Origin: Linnemannia hyalina
Lineage: Eukaryota > Mortierellomycota > Mortierellomycetes > Mortierellales > Mortierellaceae
Assembly: GCA_019671135.1 (NCBI GenBank)
Contig: JAHRHY010000001.1
Location: 124,001 to 188,000, forward strand
Length of the DNA: 64,000 bases
Direction of reading: 5' to 3'
Position 1 is the first letter of the stretch. Each line of letters starts with the position of its first letter. Both the position numbers and the translations under genes were made by a program. The notes under the pieces are model-generated. The model was given only the letters and a program-made list of their open reading frames with translations, was not told where the DNA came from and did no database searches. Below, one piece after another: positions 33,314-44,465 of this stretch.

Positions 33314-35951
33314 TTAAGAAAAGTCATAGAGATACTTATCAATCTCAAACCTAGTACTCTTCGCCAACGTCTTAATCATCTCATAACTCACATTACACTT
33401 GCACTTGATAGAGTCCAACTTATCCATCGGCGTCACCCTCTGCAACATCCTCAACGACACCAACGATGCAATTTGCGTATGAACATTCACATTCTCCTCC
33501 ACCTCTTCATCCAGAATACTATAAAAGATTGCCAGCATGCGTTCGATAGGGAAGGGTTTAGGGCCGAGGAGCTGTTGGCGGAGTTTGGAACCCATCGAGT
33601 CATGGCCATGTTTTTTGGCCGCCGCGACTTTTGAGCGTTTGGTCATTTTCGAGCCGGTGGAGGAGACTTTTGCGAAATAGCGCATGTCAAGCCGGGGTGG
33701 GTTGTAGGATGCGAGGAAGGATGCGATTAGGATGAACTTTGTGTAGTACGGCAGATCGAATACATCTATTTTTCGTTTGTAGGAAGACAGGTAATAACGA
33801 CAAGGGGTTAATTCTTGATCAAGCAAAAAAAAAAGACAATAGAAGGCCTCCAAGGACCCCAGAAGCAAGAACAAATGAGAGAACGTACTCTGAACATCAA
33901 GCGCAGTGGTGAGGGCGCGATCGCCTCCAGGTGCTGCAGAGACATGTCCTCCTGCCCCTCCTCCAGTAGAACCAGAACCACCAGACAAGGATCCAGAAGC
34001 CGTCGATAATGTCCGATCTGACCATTCCGTGCTCGAGATCTCTCGCAGATACAACTTGTCCATTGCCTCCACAAAGTACGCCTGAATATGCCGATGCAGC
34101 TTCAATCCCTCATGTTTCTGGACTATTGGGAAACGTCGAAGCGCGAAGGAGGAGACAAGTGTTACTATCGTGAGTTTCGTTGTTCTGCTAGATGGTTCAG
34201 CGATCTTTTTTTGCTAAACGCTTCGGCGATCTCGTTTTCAACATATTTGCCACTCTACGCATTGATGACAATCACATGTATACTGTGCCACTTACTCTTG
34301 CCTTCCTTGACGGGCTTGATATAGAGCGGAAACAATAGAGCGACAAGATGCCGAATCTCATTCAAGTCCTTGCAGTTGCGCTGAAAGACGTCATATACCA
34401 GATCCACAAACCTCATATACAAATCCAAGTCCTCCTCTTCCTCCGCCGGCAAGTCCTTTCTCAGAATTGCAACCGTCTCTGATTTAGTGTACTGCGGAAA
34501 GTTGAGCACAATGGGCTCGTAGCCGCCTGTCTTGGACCGGAATTTTTCCCATACGATTGTTGTGATTAGGACCACACATATGTTGCGGCCCGTCTATTAT
34601 TGCAGAAATGTTAAAGAAGACGAGGAGAAGTGTTAATGCGAGATGTGCAAATACATGCAGAAGATGGAGAGAAAGAGAGACTGAGATGCGAGGCAGAACT
34701 AATGTGTAGGAAATGGACGAGTAAATAAATAAATAAAAAAATGCAGGAGGTGATTGAGAAATATAAGTGCTCACGCAGTATAAAGAAATATGTGGAATTC
34801 GCTACGAGAGGAGAGAGGAGAAAGGAGGAGGGATGAAAGGAAGGGAGCAAAAAAAACGGACGTCGTTGACCGTTCTCTTTGAACCGTTACAACCGCTAGT
34901 CCAAAAACAAAACCACAAACACTCGGCACATATTTGATCCTATAACGTACCAGTTCTTGTAAACGCATCAGGACAGAAATCAAGGTCGGTGCAGTGTCTC
35001 GCAATCGCTCCGCTCGGTCCAGAACCAAGTACCGCGTCTCATTTTGGTGTTTACTGATACTTCCGGATACCACTCGATGGTTACCATGGGTCTCGTGGAA
35101 TTCGTCAAGTTCGTCCTTGGTGTCACAGATCTTGCGGCACCATTCGACAAAATCGTTGACATTCTCGCATCTGTTCCAGTCCAGTGGGCTAGTCGTCATT
35201 CGTTTCCGTTTCCGAGATACAGTCGTTGCTTCCTTCTTCTCACTCATTCCTGCTGTTGGTGTATGCGTCGATGGGAATATTATTGAGCCCTTGTCCTGCG
35301 AAGGTGGGGGATTACGGAGTTGATAGATGGCGTGTTCAAAGATGAGGCGTGGGGTGTGACACTCTACACAGTCCAAGAATGCATATCGACTGGGAAGACG
35401 ACGGCGGAGTTCCTGTAGTTGTTGTTCTGATTGAATGTGAGTACTGCTGCTGCCGCTGTCACTGCCGCCACCCAGCATGGCGGACAAGGTCGCCTTGAGG
35501 ACGGCTGTCTTTCCCAGAGAGGAGTTTCCATTGATAAGTAGGGATGGAGGTGTCGCCGCCCATGGCTAATTTGTATCAACAAAGAAAAACGAGTGTCCGG
35601 ATTATCGTTAATAATGCACCATACATCGCATACATACAGGTAAGGTTGGGATATTTGGACGTCCACGAGAGAAAAGGACATTAATGAGATAAAGAGAGCG
35701 GCGCGTCAAGAGTACTTTGTATCCAATATGCATGTCCTGCACACAGTCGCCTGTCCGTCTCCTGCTTTTCGTTTTTTTTATCTGTGAATGCTATTTTATC
35801 ACCAAGGAAAAAAAACCAGAACAGTCTAGGTTCATGTCTGTGCTCGTGTGTACGAAAAAAGTACCTTGCCCATGAAGCCGAGGATCTGGTCAATCTGTTT
35901 TGCGCGACCTGGAAAGGCCTCATGCAATAGCTGTAGCGGTGATGTCGCCAT
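33314..35951 (-). CDS. ORC5: Origin recognition complex subunit 5
   Basis: AAA+ family subunit of the six-protein ORC that marks replication origins and loads MCM. Five exons join in phase: 35865-35951, 34951-35565, 34296-34593, 33889-34122, 33314-33765, giving 561 aa. Walker A is GNSSLGKT (42-49) and the Walker B-like strand is RYLVLDRAERL (Asp212). The C-terminal ORC5 domain is diagnostic: LPYYTKFILIASFLASYNP, DMRYFAK, LLGPKPFPIERMLAIFYSI and the terminal KYLYDFS match the human protein closely. Relative to human ORC5 (435 aa) there are insertions: a Ser/Lys/Arg-rich segment near residues 115-160, including a basic KRKRM that could be a nuclear signal, and a Gly/Ser-rich loop near 360-390. 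Exon 4 ends and exon 5 begins at phase 1, giving VQNVFDLPYY. Confidence 0.95.
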
Positions 35952-37582
35952 TTCAGTACTACGTATGTTTTCTCTCCTTGTTTTTCTGCTCCTTCCGGGT
36001 TGTGTGTCGTCGTCGTTGGTGAGATGGTGAGGATGGGTCAGTTGGTGGTGTGAAGAAAGATGAGTTTGTGGCCCTGGCCAGGGGTTTATGCTACAGTGGT
36101 ATGAAGAAACAGTCCCTTCTTTGCACGTGATGCCTATCAAAACGCGTTCAGGACGCGCTCGTAGGACAGAAAGACGAAGGATGACAAGAATGCGAGGGGT
36201 TTCCAATACCTACTAACAGCCGAACGTAGTCTGAATAACATGGAGCCCAGAATGAACACCACTTTATGGCTGCAGTGAATAAAGAACAATATGGTACAAA
36301 CTACTGGATATCGTGGCCATGTTTTTTGTTCTTGTTCGTCTCCCACGACCTTATTTGAGCAAATTTCAAGGGGAGAGACAAAAAATAATGAGAACCTTGC
36401 TACTGCAACTCATTTGTTAACTATTTCTTTCTTCTTGACCCTGAGAGTTTTGTATTGTCGTTTTGATCCGTATTTATGTTCGGCATGATACCTACAACTA
36501 AAGATATGTATGGTTAGAAGGAATACTCGAGTACATTGCGCGAATAGAAAAAAAAGATGGCAAGGAGTTATAGTAAGCAAAAAAAATATGAGATGGACGA
36601 AATCATCGAGGCAATGAAGCGAAAGGGAGACAAAGAAGGAGAGAAAATATAAAACGAGGGAGAGACGGAGAAAGAGAGATTCAGCCAAAGTAAGAATAAG
36701 AGAGTGTATGAAATGAGAGCAGAACAATGGCTTTGAGAAACAATAAACAAAAAAAAATGGCAATGTGCCGTCTCCTGAATAATACTCCTAAATAGGATGA
36801 CGGACCGTACGTATGAGCCCCATACACCTAAACCTATCCTGGACCATGGGGTCGAAAAATAAAAAAAAATGCAATAGCAAAATGGAATCTGCAAGTAGCC
36901 CATTTTGCCCAGGTAGCTGGCTAGGCTAGACTTGTTGTTATTTTGTTTGTCTATTCGCATGTAATGGTGTTGGCTCTTTCATTCATTCCATCAGTCTAAT
37001 TGAATGCAGTATCAATGGACGTCGGTATGTTGGCTCTCAATAGAGAAGTCGCGATGGAAAAGAGAGTATTGTTTGTCATGGTTCATTATGGATCATGGAT
37101 TGGATATCAGTGTCTGTGCATCTTCAAAAGGAAAAACAAGGGTATCAAGTCGATTAGGTTCAAATCCTGGCCTACCATGGCCAGCGGGGCATTTTTTGAA
37201 TACACATGGTATGCCTTTCATCGGTAAAAACGGGGTGCTTTAACCAACCTAGTCTGGCCAGTTAGCCGGTCTTTCGTTCTTCCTTCTCTGCTCCTCCTTC
37301 ACCTCTTCCTTCTCCTTCTGGCTTTCTCATTGCTCTTGCCATTCCTTCAGAGTATAAAACTCCAGCCTGGTTCCCGCTTCATTCTTTTTTTCAGCTCTAG
37401 ACTTGCCTAGTTAACCATATCTCACGTCCCCATCCCATCCCTCCACAAGAGTCATTTTACCCCTCTTCTTCTCCACTATTCTGCACACTACATTCATCGA
37501 CTTTCTTCACTCCTCGCTCTTCCCATCCCAACCTTCTCGCTCAACTCCCACTACCTACACAGCAGCAACTGACACTACAAAG
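35952..37582. other. Divergent intergenic region between ORC5 and the 155-aa secreted protein
   Basis: 1.6 kb with no supported gene. The final 300 bp are C/T-rich with a TATA box, listed separately. A GGTTCAAATCC box at about 37157 resembles a tRNA T-arm but has no matching 5' half. The purine-rich stretch 36540-36760 on the plus strand reads as low-complexity frames. Confidence 0.55.
37353..37358 (+). promoter_or_regulatory. TATA box of the 155-aa secreted-protein gene
   Basis: TATAAA within AGTATAAAACTCC, 230 bp before the ATG at 37583 and followed by a C/T-rich leader. It is the clearest TATA element in the window, suiting an inducible, highly expressed secreted protein. Confidence 0.6.
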
Positions 37583-38384
37583 ATGAAGTACATTACACCT
37601 CTGGCACTCTTTGCCATCGCCCTTTTCTCCTCCACTGCTAACGCAGCACTCGACCTCTGTCCCAGAAACGACAAGGTATGTGTTTGTTTCCCCCCTCCTC
37701 CCTGCTACCGCGTCAAAAATAACCTTCCTCTTCCACGATTCTGGTTCTAACCCTTATTTTTATATTTGCTCCCTTCTGTTTCCTTTGCTCACGCTACCTC
37801 CAATCCAACCCAACAAACAACCAACAAACAGCTATTCGTTTATTGGAACGATAAGTTTGTCTTCCCCGAACCCTATCATGACTCGGAACACGAGATCTGC
37901 CTCGACATCAGGGGAGAATTCAAGGTCGATATGCCAGCTGGTTCCGAAATCGTCTTCCTTGCCAAGAAAGGTATTCAACTCTTCTTCTTCCTCTGCTCAC
38001 CCTTCTTCAATAACACATTTACATCTTACCGCGCATCTCTCCTGGCTTCTGTTTACTTGCAAGCAAAACAAAGGAAGAACAACCGAAATAACCAAAATCA
38101 AACACCTCCCTCCTACTACCCACCCGCAAAAACTCTACGCCTACAAAGGCGACATCAAGAGGACCTGGAGTGTGGATCTCTATCTCAACGGGGGTGCGCT
38201 GAGGCTCCCAGAGAGCGATAGACAGCCCATTCCTAAGGGTTTCAGCGGCACAGTCCGGGTCTGTTCCTACCTTCCGAGCGAATTCAAATACATCAAGCAA
38301 ACCGAAATCCAGTTCGGAGTACAGATCCTTCGTCCTGGCAAGCAGATTGCCATTTGTCTTGGTGGCGATCTTAAACTCCTGTAG
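37583..38384 (+). CDS. Small secreted protein, four cysteines, function unknown
   Basis: Three exons, 37583-37675, 37832-37970 and 38149-38384, give 155 aa. Residues 1-21 are a signal peptide (MKYITPLALFAIALFSS, then TANA). The mature protein has four Cys, in LDLCPRND, EICLDIRG, VRVCSYLP and IAICLGG, enough for two disulfides. It also has alternating hydrophobic/polar stretches (LFVYWNDKFVF, TWSVDLYLNGG, TEIQFGVQILRPG) that suggest a beta-rich fold. I recognise no family. The second intron appears to end in CAAAG, not YAG. No CAG or TAG lies in the interval, and this site gives AKK-GDIKRTW in frame, while an upstream AAAG would insert about 20 Thr/Pro/Lys-rich residues. The gene could encode an extracellular effector or wall-associated protein. 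Confidence 0.8.
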
Positions 38385-38690
38385 AAGGCGAAAGGAAAGA
38401 TGGATAGTTTCAACAAGCGACCTCACGACAATGTAGGAGTCCTAGTTGTTGTTGCTGTTTCTTATTTCTTCACACCCCACACGCGTCTGCATATATTCTT
38501 GTGAGAGAGAGTGGACCTCACCACCCTCTGCTCTCCAAATCGTCAAGTAGTCAGCATCCACATTGCATCCCATTAAAATCATGATGGTTCCCTTATATTG
38601 TATTGTATGCGAGAAAGACATCTGTTTTTACTGGTGCCTGTGGCGAGGACACGTTAGCACTTGTCGTGAAAAGACAGAAAAGATGAAGTC
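38385..38690. other. Convergent 3' flanks
   Basis: A 306-bp tail-to-tail spacer between the secreted protein and the ADP-ribosylglycohydrolase. Nothing notable. Confidence 0.7.
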
Positions 38691-40646
38691 TTACTTCTCC
38701 TTCTCGGCGGCAGTCTCGTACATAGACAAGACGCGACTAGCAAACTGCTCAATCGTCGGGTCCAGCCACTCACGATGCTTTAACTCGGTCCACCAGTTCT
38801 CGGGGAGCCCCTTATCCAACCCAAACCGAGCACCAAGCAAAGAACCCACAACTGCGCCATTGGTATCTGCATCGCCTGCCTCTAACGTTACCTGCTCCAT
38901 CACTCCACGGAACAGCCCACTTGGGCCGTCGTAGGCCTTGTCGGTTGGACTAGGGTCGACCTTACGAGTCGCAGCATAGAAACCGACCCCGACACATTTG
39001 AAGGTGTAGCCCATCTTGGCATTGTCGCCCAGTTCGAGGTGATCCAGATCCTTGGGAAAACAGTGGTCTTGCAGTTCCTGGGCCCACTTGTCTTGAATGC
39101 TTGTCGCAGGTGCAGACGGGTTGGTCTTGGAATTCTGGTCCTGTTGCAGGTTGTGTCCGATCTTGATGGTGGAAGGGACCACATCGGTGTGGAGGACCAA
39201 GAACAGGTAGTCGTTGACGACCGATCGTGTCAGTCGTCCCATGGCATCATCCTCACCGACAGCATCCACGCCAACCCACCCGATGTCTTCCCTCAGCTTT
39301 ACAGGCGGTCGCTCTCTGTTCCTTTGCTCGACAGCGGGCTCCCCAGTACCCACCGCAAACTCCTTGATCTTTCCCCAGAACCCTTTGTTGGCCTGTTGTT
39401 GCTGAGAAATCGTTCGTCGGATAGCCCTGCCGTCCTTGTTCTTGAAAGTGCTAATCTCAGTCTCCTCTTCATACTCTGGCTCCTCAGATTTCTCGCCCTT
39501 GAGATCAGTGCCCCGTCTGAGGTAGTCCAGCAACGACTCCTTGTACTCATCTTTGCTCAGTTTCGGGTTCCAGACTCGTTTAGCATCCTGGGCAGCATCC
39601 TGTCCTCCTCCACGAAGCAAGCGCGAGATCAAGACGGAAGCAACCAAAGCACTGATGATCGAACGTGGGTCGGCGTGGGTGACCTTTGCGGCAGCAAGGG
39701 AGTTTTCGACGACACGATGTTCATCCCAGAAAGACTCTACACCGAGCACGGATGTGCGCATCACAGCGCCATTGGCAGCCAGGGATCGCCCTCTCGAGTT
39801 CCAGATCTAAGAATAGCGAGCAAGTAAGTAAAATTGTTTTAGTGCGGATAATTTTGATCACTTGATGCTTTGCCTTCTCTTCTTTTCTACTTGCCTCCAT
39901 CTCCATTGGCAAAGAGTGATAGTCCATAAACCATCCAAACAAGAACAAGAAGACAAAAGGACTTACATCAAAGGCAGCGCGGTGCGGGTTGAATCGAAAA
40001 TCCGGATGGGTAAGTGTCGATCCAACAGTGTACCCAATCCCGCGAGGAGGGGTCCCCAACTCCGGGAACCCAATCGCACTCCACTCCTTCAACCGCTTTG
40101 CAAAATTGGTGGCGTGCAGTCGTCCATCCCGGGTCTGCTCCAGTGATTGTAAGATCAGCAGTAACTGGTCCGTGTCGTCCGTGAAATCGTTCCTGTCCCA
40201 CTTTGACCGATGGGAGTCCTCCCATATAGGATGCCTATTAGATAATAAGAGTACAAATGGGTTGTCATTGTGAGCTTTATGTGTGTCAGCTGGTAACCTG
40301 GTTATAGTTATGAGGCGAAGGTGAGACTTGGTAATGATGACTTACCCAGGCTCGTTGCCAAAGGCGATGGGTCCATTGCCGTAGAGGTGACGGGCGTTTT
40401 TCTTTGTCATGAACTCTGTTGCCAGGCCATACGCATCGCCCACCGCATTTCCTATTTAGCAGAATAAGAGGCACACGGTGTCAGCTCGGAAAAACAATAA
40501 GCGGACAGACCTGTTCATTGTCACACCCTCGATGTTTCTGTTGCTACGAGGTGATGTTTTGCTGTGAGTTGTCGAATACCATAAAGGACACCGCGGATGC
40601 GGTCGTGGAGTTGGTCCTTGGTCAGTGTCGAGAGGGTTGTTGACAT
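38691..40646 (-). CDS. ADP-ribosylglycohydrolase (ARH/DraG family)
   Basis: Removes ADP-ribose from modified proteins or hydrolyses O-acetyl-ADP-ribose, using two Mg ions. Four exons join in phase: 40580-40646, 40346-40451, 39967-40234, 38691-39806, giving 518 aa. The family N-terminus RIRGVLYGNAVGDAYG (17-31) is followed by the metal site FTDDTDQ (75-81), TPPRGIGYTVGSTL, RSLAANGAVMRT and the C-terminal metal motif GDADTNGAVVGSLLGARFG (458-476). All of the Asp ligands expected for DraG/ARH enzymes appear present. The protein is longer than human ARH1/ARH3 (about 360 aa). Extra sequence includes a charged segment with KGEKSEEPEYEEE and a Gln run, near residues 245-300. Which ADP-ribose linkage it cuts is not readable. 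No transferase partner is nearby; the downstream neighbour P5C reductase lies in tandem 223 bp away. Confidence 0.92.
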
Positions 40647-40869
40647 GCTTGTTGTATTGGCCGTTGTGTTCTGTGTGTTGTGTGTTGAGAATGGCGAGTG
40701 AAGGAGAAATGCAAAAAAATGGGGTCCACGTCCCTTGAATTTAATAGATTCTGCAATGCCACCTTGCCTTCCGCCCAAAAGCGACACACATATGATTTCA
40801 ATGATATTTTTATTTACACAGACGGGTGGATCTAACATATATACATGTGCTCCATTCGCTCCCATTGTT

Positions 40870-42257
40870 TTACTTCTTGTCCCGTCCAAGAGTAGAAGCG
40901 ACGGTAGCAGCCTCCTGGATAGTACGTGCAAGGGTCGACCGGATCTTGCCGTCCTCCATCGTCAACAGTCCTGCAATCGTGCATCCTCCAGGGGTTGTTA
41001 CAGAATCCTTGATCGCTGCAGGGTGAGCTCCTGTCGTCAACACCATCCTTGCTGCACCTTGAAGAACTATCAGAGTCAATAACGAACACCAACATGATCG
41101 TATCATCATAGGTTAGATCGTTGCCCCTTTTCTCGTAAAGTCCATGTATGTTTGATTTTATCAATCATCGCGATGACATATTACCTTGGGCAGCGAGCTC
41201 TGTAGCAACATCACGGGGAAGACCCATCATTACTCCACCATCAGCTAATGCCTCCAGCATCACACTATGCACAAGAACAATGGTAGCAATAGCCTTGGTT
41301 AGTGATACTGACATCGATCAACATCCTGTAGAACGACTCTAGCAAACAAAAAGCAATCAATGCCCATACCAGGCGAACGCGGGTCCACTGCCGGCAAGGG
41401 CGGTGACAGCATCGAGATGCTTCTCATCCAGAATCCTGCACCGTCCAAGGGTCGAGAAGATGTTGGAGGTAAAGCGCATCGACTGCTCGTCCGTGTTGGG
41501 TCCACACGACAGCACGGTCATTCCTTCCCGAATCTATATAACCATTGTCCAATCAAACAAAAAATTAAAGGTGAGTCAGTCCATGTTATCTTTTCTGAAA
41601 AAGGAGGTCGGCTGCTTTTCACGATCTGATCTTTTGCAGGAAATATTCTTTTTTTACCTTGCAGGGGGTGTTGGGCATGGCGCGGATGACGGTGGTGGTG
41701 GGGGTGGTCCAGGCCTGGAGCTGCTCAATCGTAACTCCGGCACAAATACTGACCAGAAGCTTGTCTTTCAATGCCTCCTGGATCCCGGGTGCTGAAAGTA
41801 CTGCTTTGGCCACCTGGGGTTTCGTGCTTAAAGTTGAGATTCAGAGACAGAATTAGCTTAGTTCCTCAGTCCGATCTACACCAGCATGCCAATGATGTGT
41901 ACCCGCGAGAATGAACAAAAAGGAGGCGTACCAGAGAAAAATGACATCGGCTTCGCTGACACCTTGGACGTTTCCTGCAATTCCATGAAGGACCTTGACT
42001 AGGTCTCCAAGGGTCTTCTTGAGTTTGGCAGCCGACTCTTGTTGGCTCACACAGGCAATAAACCCAGCTGGGCGGAGCAAGTCATCCTCTTTCTCACTCT
42101 CAACTGCTGTTGTTGAAGTTGCAGTAGTGGCATGGGAGATCTTGGGTGAGGACTGGACAGAGGTTGAGGCTGTCATGGAGTCGAGTGTCCCTCTGATGAT
42201 TGCGATTCCCATGGTTCCGCATCCGAGCACACAGATTGTTGGCTTGTTGAGAGACAT
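40870..42257 (-). CDS. PRO3: Pyrroline-5-carboxylate reductase
   Basis: Last step of proline synthesis: reduces P5C with NAD(P)H. Five exons join in phase: 41932-42257, 41658-41826, 41370-41533, 41185-41264, 40870-41057, giving 308 aa. The dinucleotide site is ICVLGCGTMG (8-17). The junction of exons 1 and 2 forms FLCTKPQVAK. VSICAGVTIEQL, VIRAMPNTPC, LAGSGPAFA and the proline-binding signature (GAARMVLTTGAHPAAIKDSV, TTPGGCTIAGL) are all present. After the first helix a Ser/Thr-rich insertion of roughly 35 residues (near 27-62) precedes FIACVSQ, longer than usual. Introns 1 and 4 use AAG acceptors. The start at 42257 gives MSLNKPTICV, directly at the Rossmann strand as in relatives. No targeting signal is seen, so it is presumably cytosolic. 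Confidence 0.95.
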
Positions 42258-43590
42258 GGCTGTTCTTGGTTTGTTGTTGGTGTGGTTGGTTGTGGGAGAG
42301 TGGAGAATTAAAAGAAAAGAAAGAGAGAAGGTTGTGTCTTCTTATTGTTCCTCCTTCAGAACTACGGGTTGTGGCAAACTCGTCGATCCGTCAAAGGTGA
42401 CTCAAAAATCAAGCACGGAAAAAGGGCTTTTCACGTGACTCCTGGCTGGTTCTTGTCAAAGAGCGTGAGAAAGCAATTGACCTTCCTGGGATCCGTCTCC
42501 TGTCTGTCTTCTGTCAAGGGCGAGGGTGGTATCATCGGATGACTTTATAACACGAGGAAGATGGTGATGTTACCCAGAAGCCATCAATGAGGATGGTTGC
42601 TTGTGGGCGCAGATAGGAAAGGAAAAGAGACGAGCAAAAGGACCACGAAAAATAAACAAGCCGGTGATCGAGCAAAGGAGGCTTTAGCCAGAGAGGTGCT
42701 CTCCTTGTCCCTCATGCTCCAAGTCACTTTCAATGCTCTCTTAGACGCCCAGCATCGAAGGAGAGGGGACGCGTTCGGCCAACAATGGAAATATGGCCAT
42801 TTCCTTTCACTGGTAAGATAACGCGTCAGAAGTCATCTCGCGCTTTATGTCGCCTTATCAGATGTGCTTTGCCTAAAATACCACATGAGGCGTTGACCCG
42901 CCCTCTGCGCTGGTGTACCTCTCCACAAACATTGGTCGACCTGCCTTTCCATGCTATCATAGTCCATCACCATTGATACTGCTGCATGGTCAGCTGCATC
43001 GCCTGACTTTGTTTTCATTCCTTAGAGTCAATTGGATAAAAACATAGGTATCCTATTTGCATCCTCCCACATCCATTCAACTCTTCCGTTCACCTCCGCA
43101 GTTTGCCACCTCTGAAAAGACCTGATCGCGCCTGATTTTGTCTTGAATGTTGGTTGACTGCTCTATCGTAGTCTCGCGGCCATCCCCTCCTTTACGTGGG
43201 TTGGAATCTTGTTGAACGCATCTATCCATTTACAATTCGGCAACCGCTGTTTCAAGTCAACAACCCTCACATGAAATCGACAAGGACTTGTTCAATTTCA
43301 ACAATACGCTAACCGAACGGGATTTTCATATCAAAATATCCATGTACCCTGAAACGACAGCCAAGGCGAGCAGCAACAGCAAATTTTTAAAGGACGCCTT
43401 CGAACCTACGGTTAGGAGGATCGTCGAGCTACAACCAAAGGAATATCTCGCCTTTTTTTACTTGGGTCATCAACCACCTTTAATATTTTAGATACAAGTC
43501 TTTGTATTTGTATCGCCTCAGTCATGAATGATTCAGTTGACACTTACCTTTTTTTCCATTTAATAGATTCTGTCTATCGCCTCAAAGACA
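42258..43590. other. Intergenic: P5C reductase upstream region and 5' side of the lipase relic
   Basis: 1.3 kb with no intact gene. A frame at 43288-43491 (FNFNNTLTERDFHIK...) has AT-rich codons and no recognised motif. It might be decayed sequence linked to the lipase relic but I cannot show that. No Gly-x-Ser-x-Gly nucleophile elbow appears in any frame I inspected here. Confidence 0.5.
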
Positions 43591-44209
43591 GCAGTTCTTG
43601 GGGAATTCGAAGTTCATCAAGAACTTGAACACTGGTGATGACACCGTCCCTGGCGTGAAGTACCTCATGATCACCTCCAAGTAAGGTCCTGCTCGTTGTC
43701 TGTTCTCTCTTGAGATTGAATTGAGGCGTTCCGGACAGGGGATAACGGACTAATCCACCAATTCACATATTTTATCTTCATAACTACGCAGGTTGGAGGA
43801 AACTGTAACTCCATACACGAATGGATTCCTTCGCGACAAGTCTCCCAACGTCAAGAACGTCGTGCTCCAAAACGAATACTGTTCATTGGATGTCAGCGAG
43901 CACGCATTGTGCGCATCGTTCCCTTGCGTTTTTGAATGCATTCGAGCTGAGAAGTATCATTTTGTCACTAAATTCGTTTTCTTTCTAATGTCGTTCATCA
44001 TAAATAGGCAAGCTGTCGATCGTAAGTTTGTCCAGCATTTGTCTTCATTTCACTGGCTCGATTTCGCTGTTCTCTACTAACCTCCAAATGCCTCTCTTTT
44101 TTTGTCAAAAGCCATTGCGTTCAACGCGACTCCGTCTGCCGGCACTCAACTAGAGTCTTATGTTTTCTCCATCAACAATACCCACAGATGTCGATGCCAA
44201 TGTCATTAG
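43591..44209 (+). pseudogene. C-terminal relic of a secreted alpha/beta-hydrolase lipase
   Basis: Four coding blocks splice cleanly in phase: about 43591-43680, 43792-43908, 44008-44021 and 44112-44209. They read QQFLGNSKFIKNLNTG, DDTVPGVKYLMITSK, LEETVTPYTNGFL, VKNVVLQNEYCSLDVSEHAL and QAVDPIAFNA, then a stop. This is the C-terminal third of triacylglycerol lipases of the LipA/esterase type, where the family reads GDTVPGVQY, KYDEVVTPYT and SEHL. The catalytic His is in SEHA. The usual Asp before VVTPY is Glu here (by alignment, inference). The N-terminal two thirds with the nucleophile Ser and a signal peptide are not found upstream, so the locus looks decayed or truncated. It sits just upstream of MSH3 on the same strand. 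An undetected, strongly diverged 5' part is the alternative. Confidence 0.6.
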
Positions 44210-44465
44210 TTCGTTTTTATCTTTGTCCTAGCGATGGGAGGAGCGGACCCTTTATGTACGATACGTTACACTCAAAATGAAAGAAAACGCCCCCAACACG
44301 AATTGATTTCGGTTGTTTTTGCCACCATCTTTTTGACATGGAAAAAGCAGTCCACTAAACATACTATGGTTAAAAGGTTAAAAAACGAGAATCTACTCAA
44401 CCCTCGTCACTCTCTTTCACCAATCACAGGAACCACTGCTCGCCACACGCGGATTCCTCCTCGCC

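Noticed and set aside
37100..37180. tRNA-like GGTTCAAATCC box
   Set aside because: The T-stem can pair (with G-U pairs), but no TGGTAGG-like 5' acceptor strand or A box is found in the preceding 120 bp.
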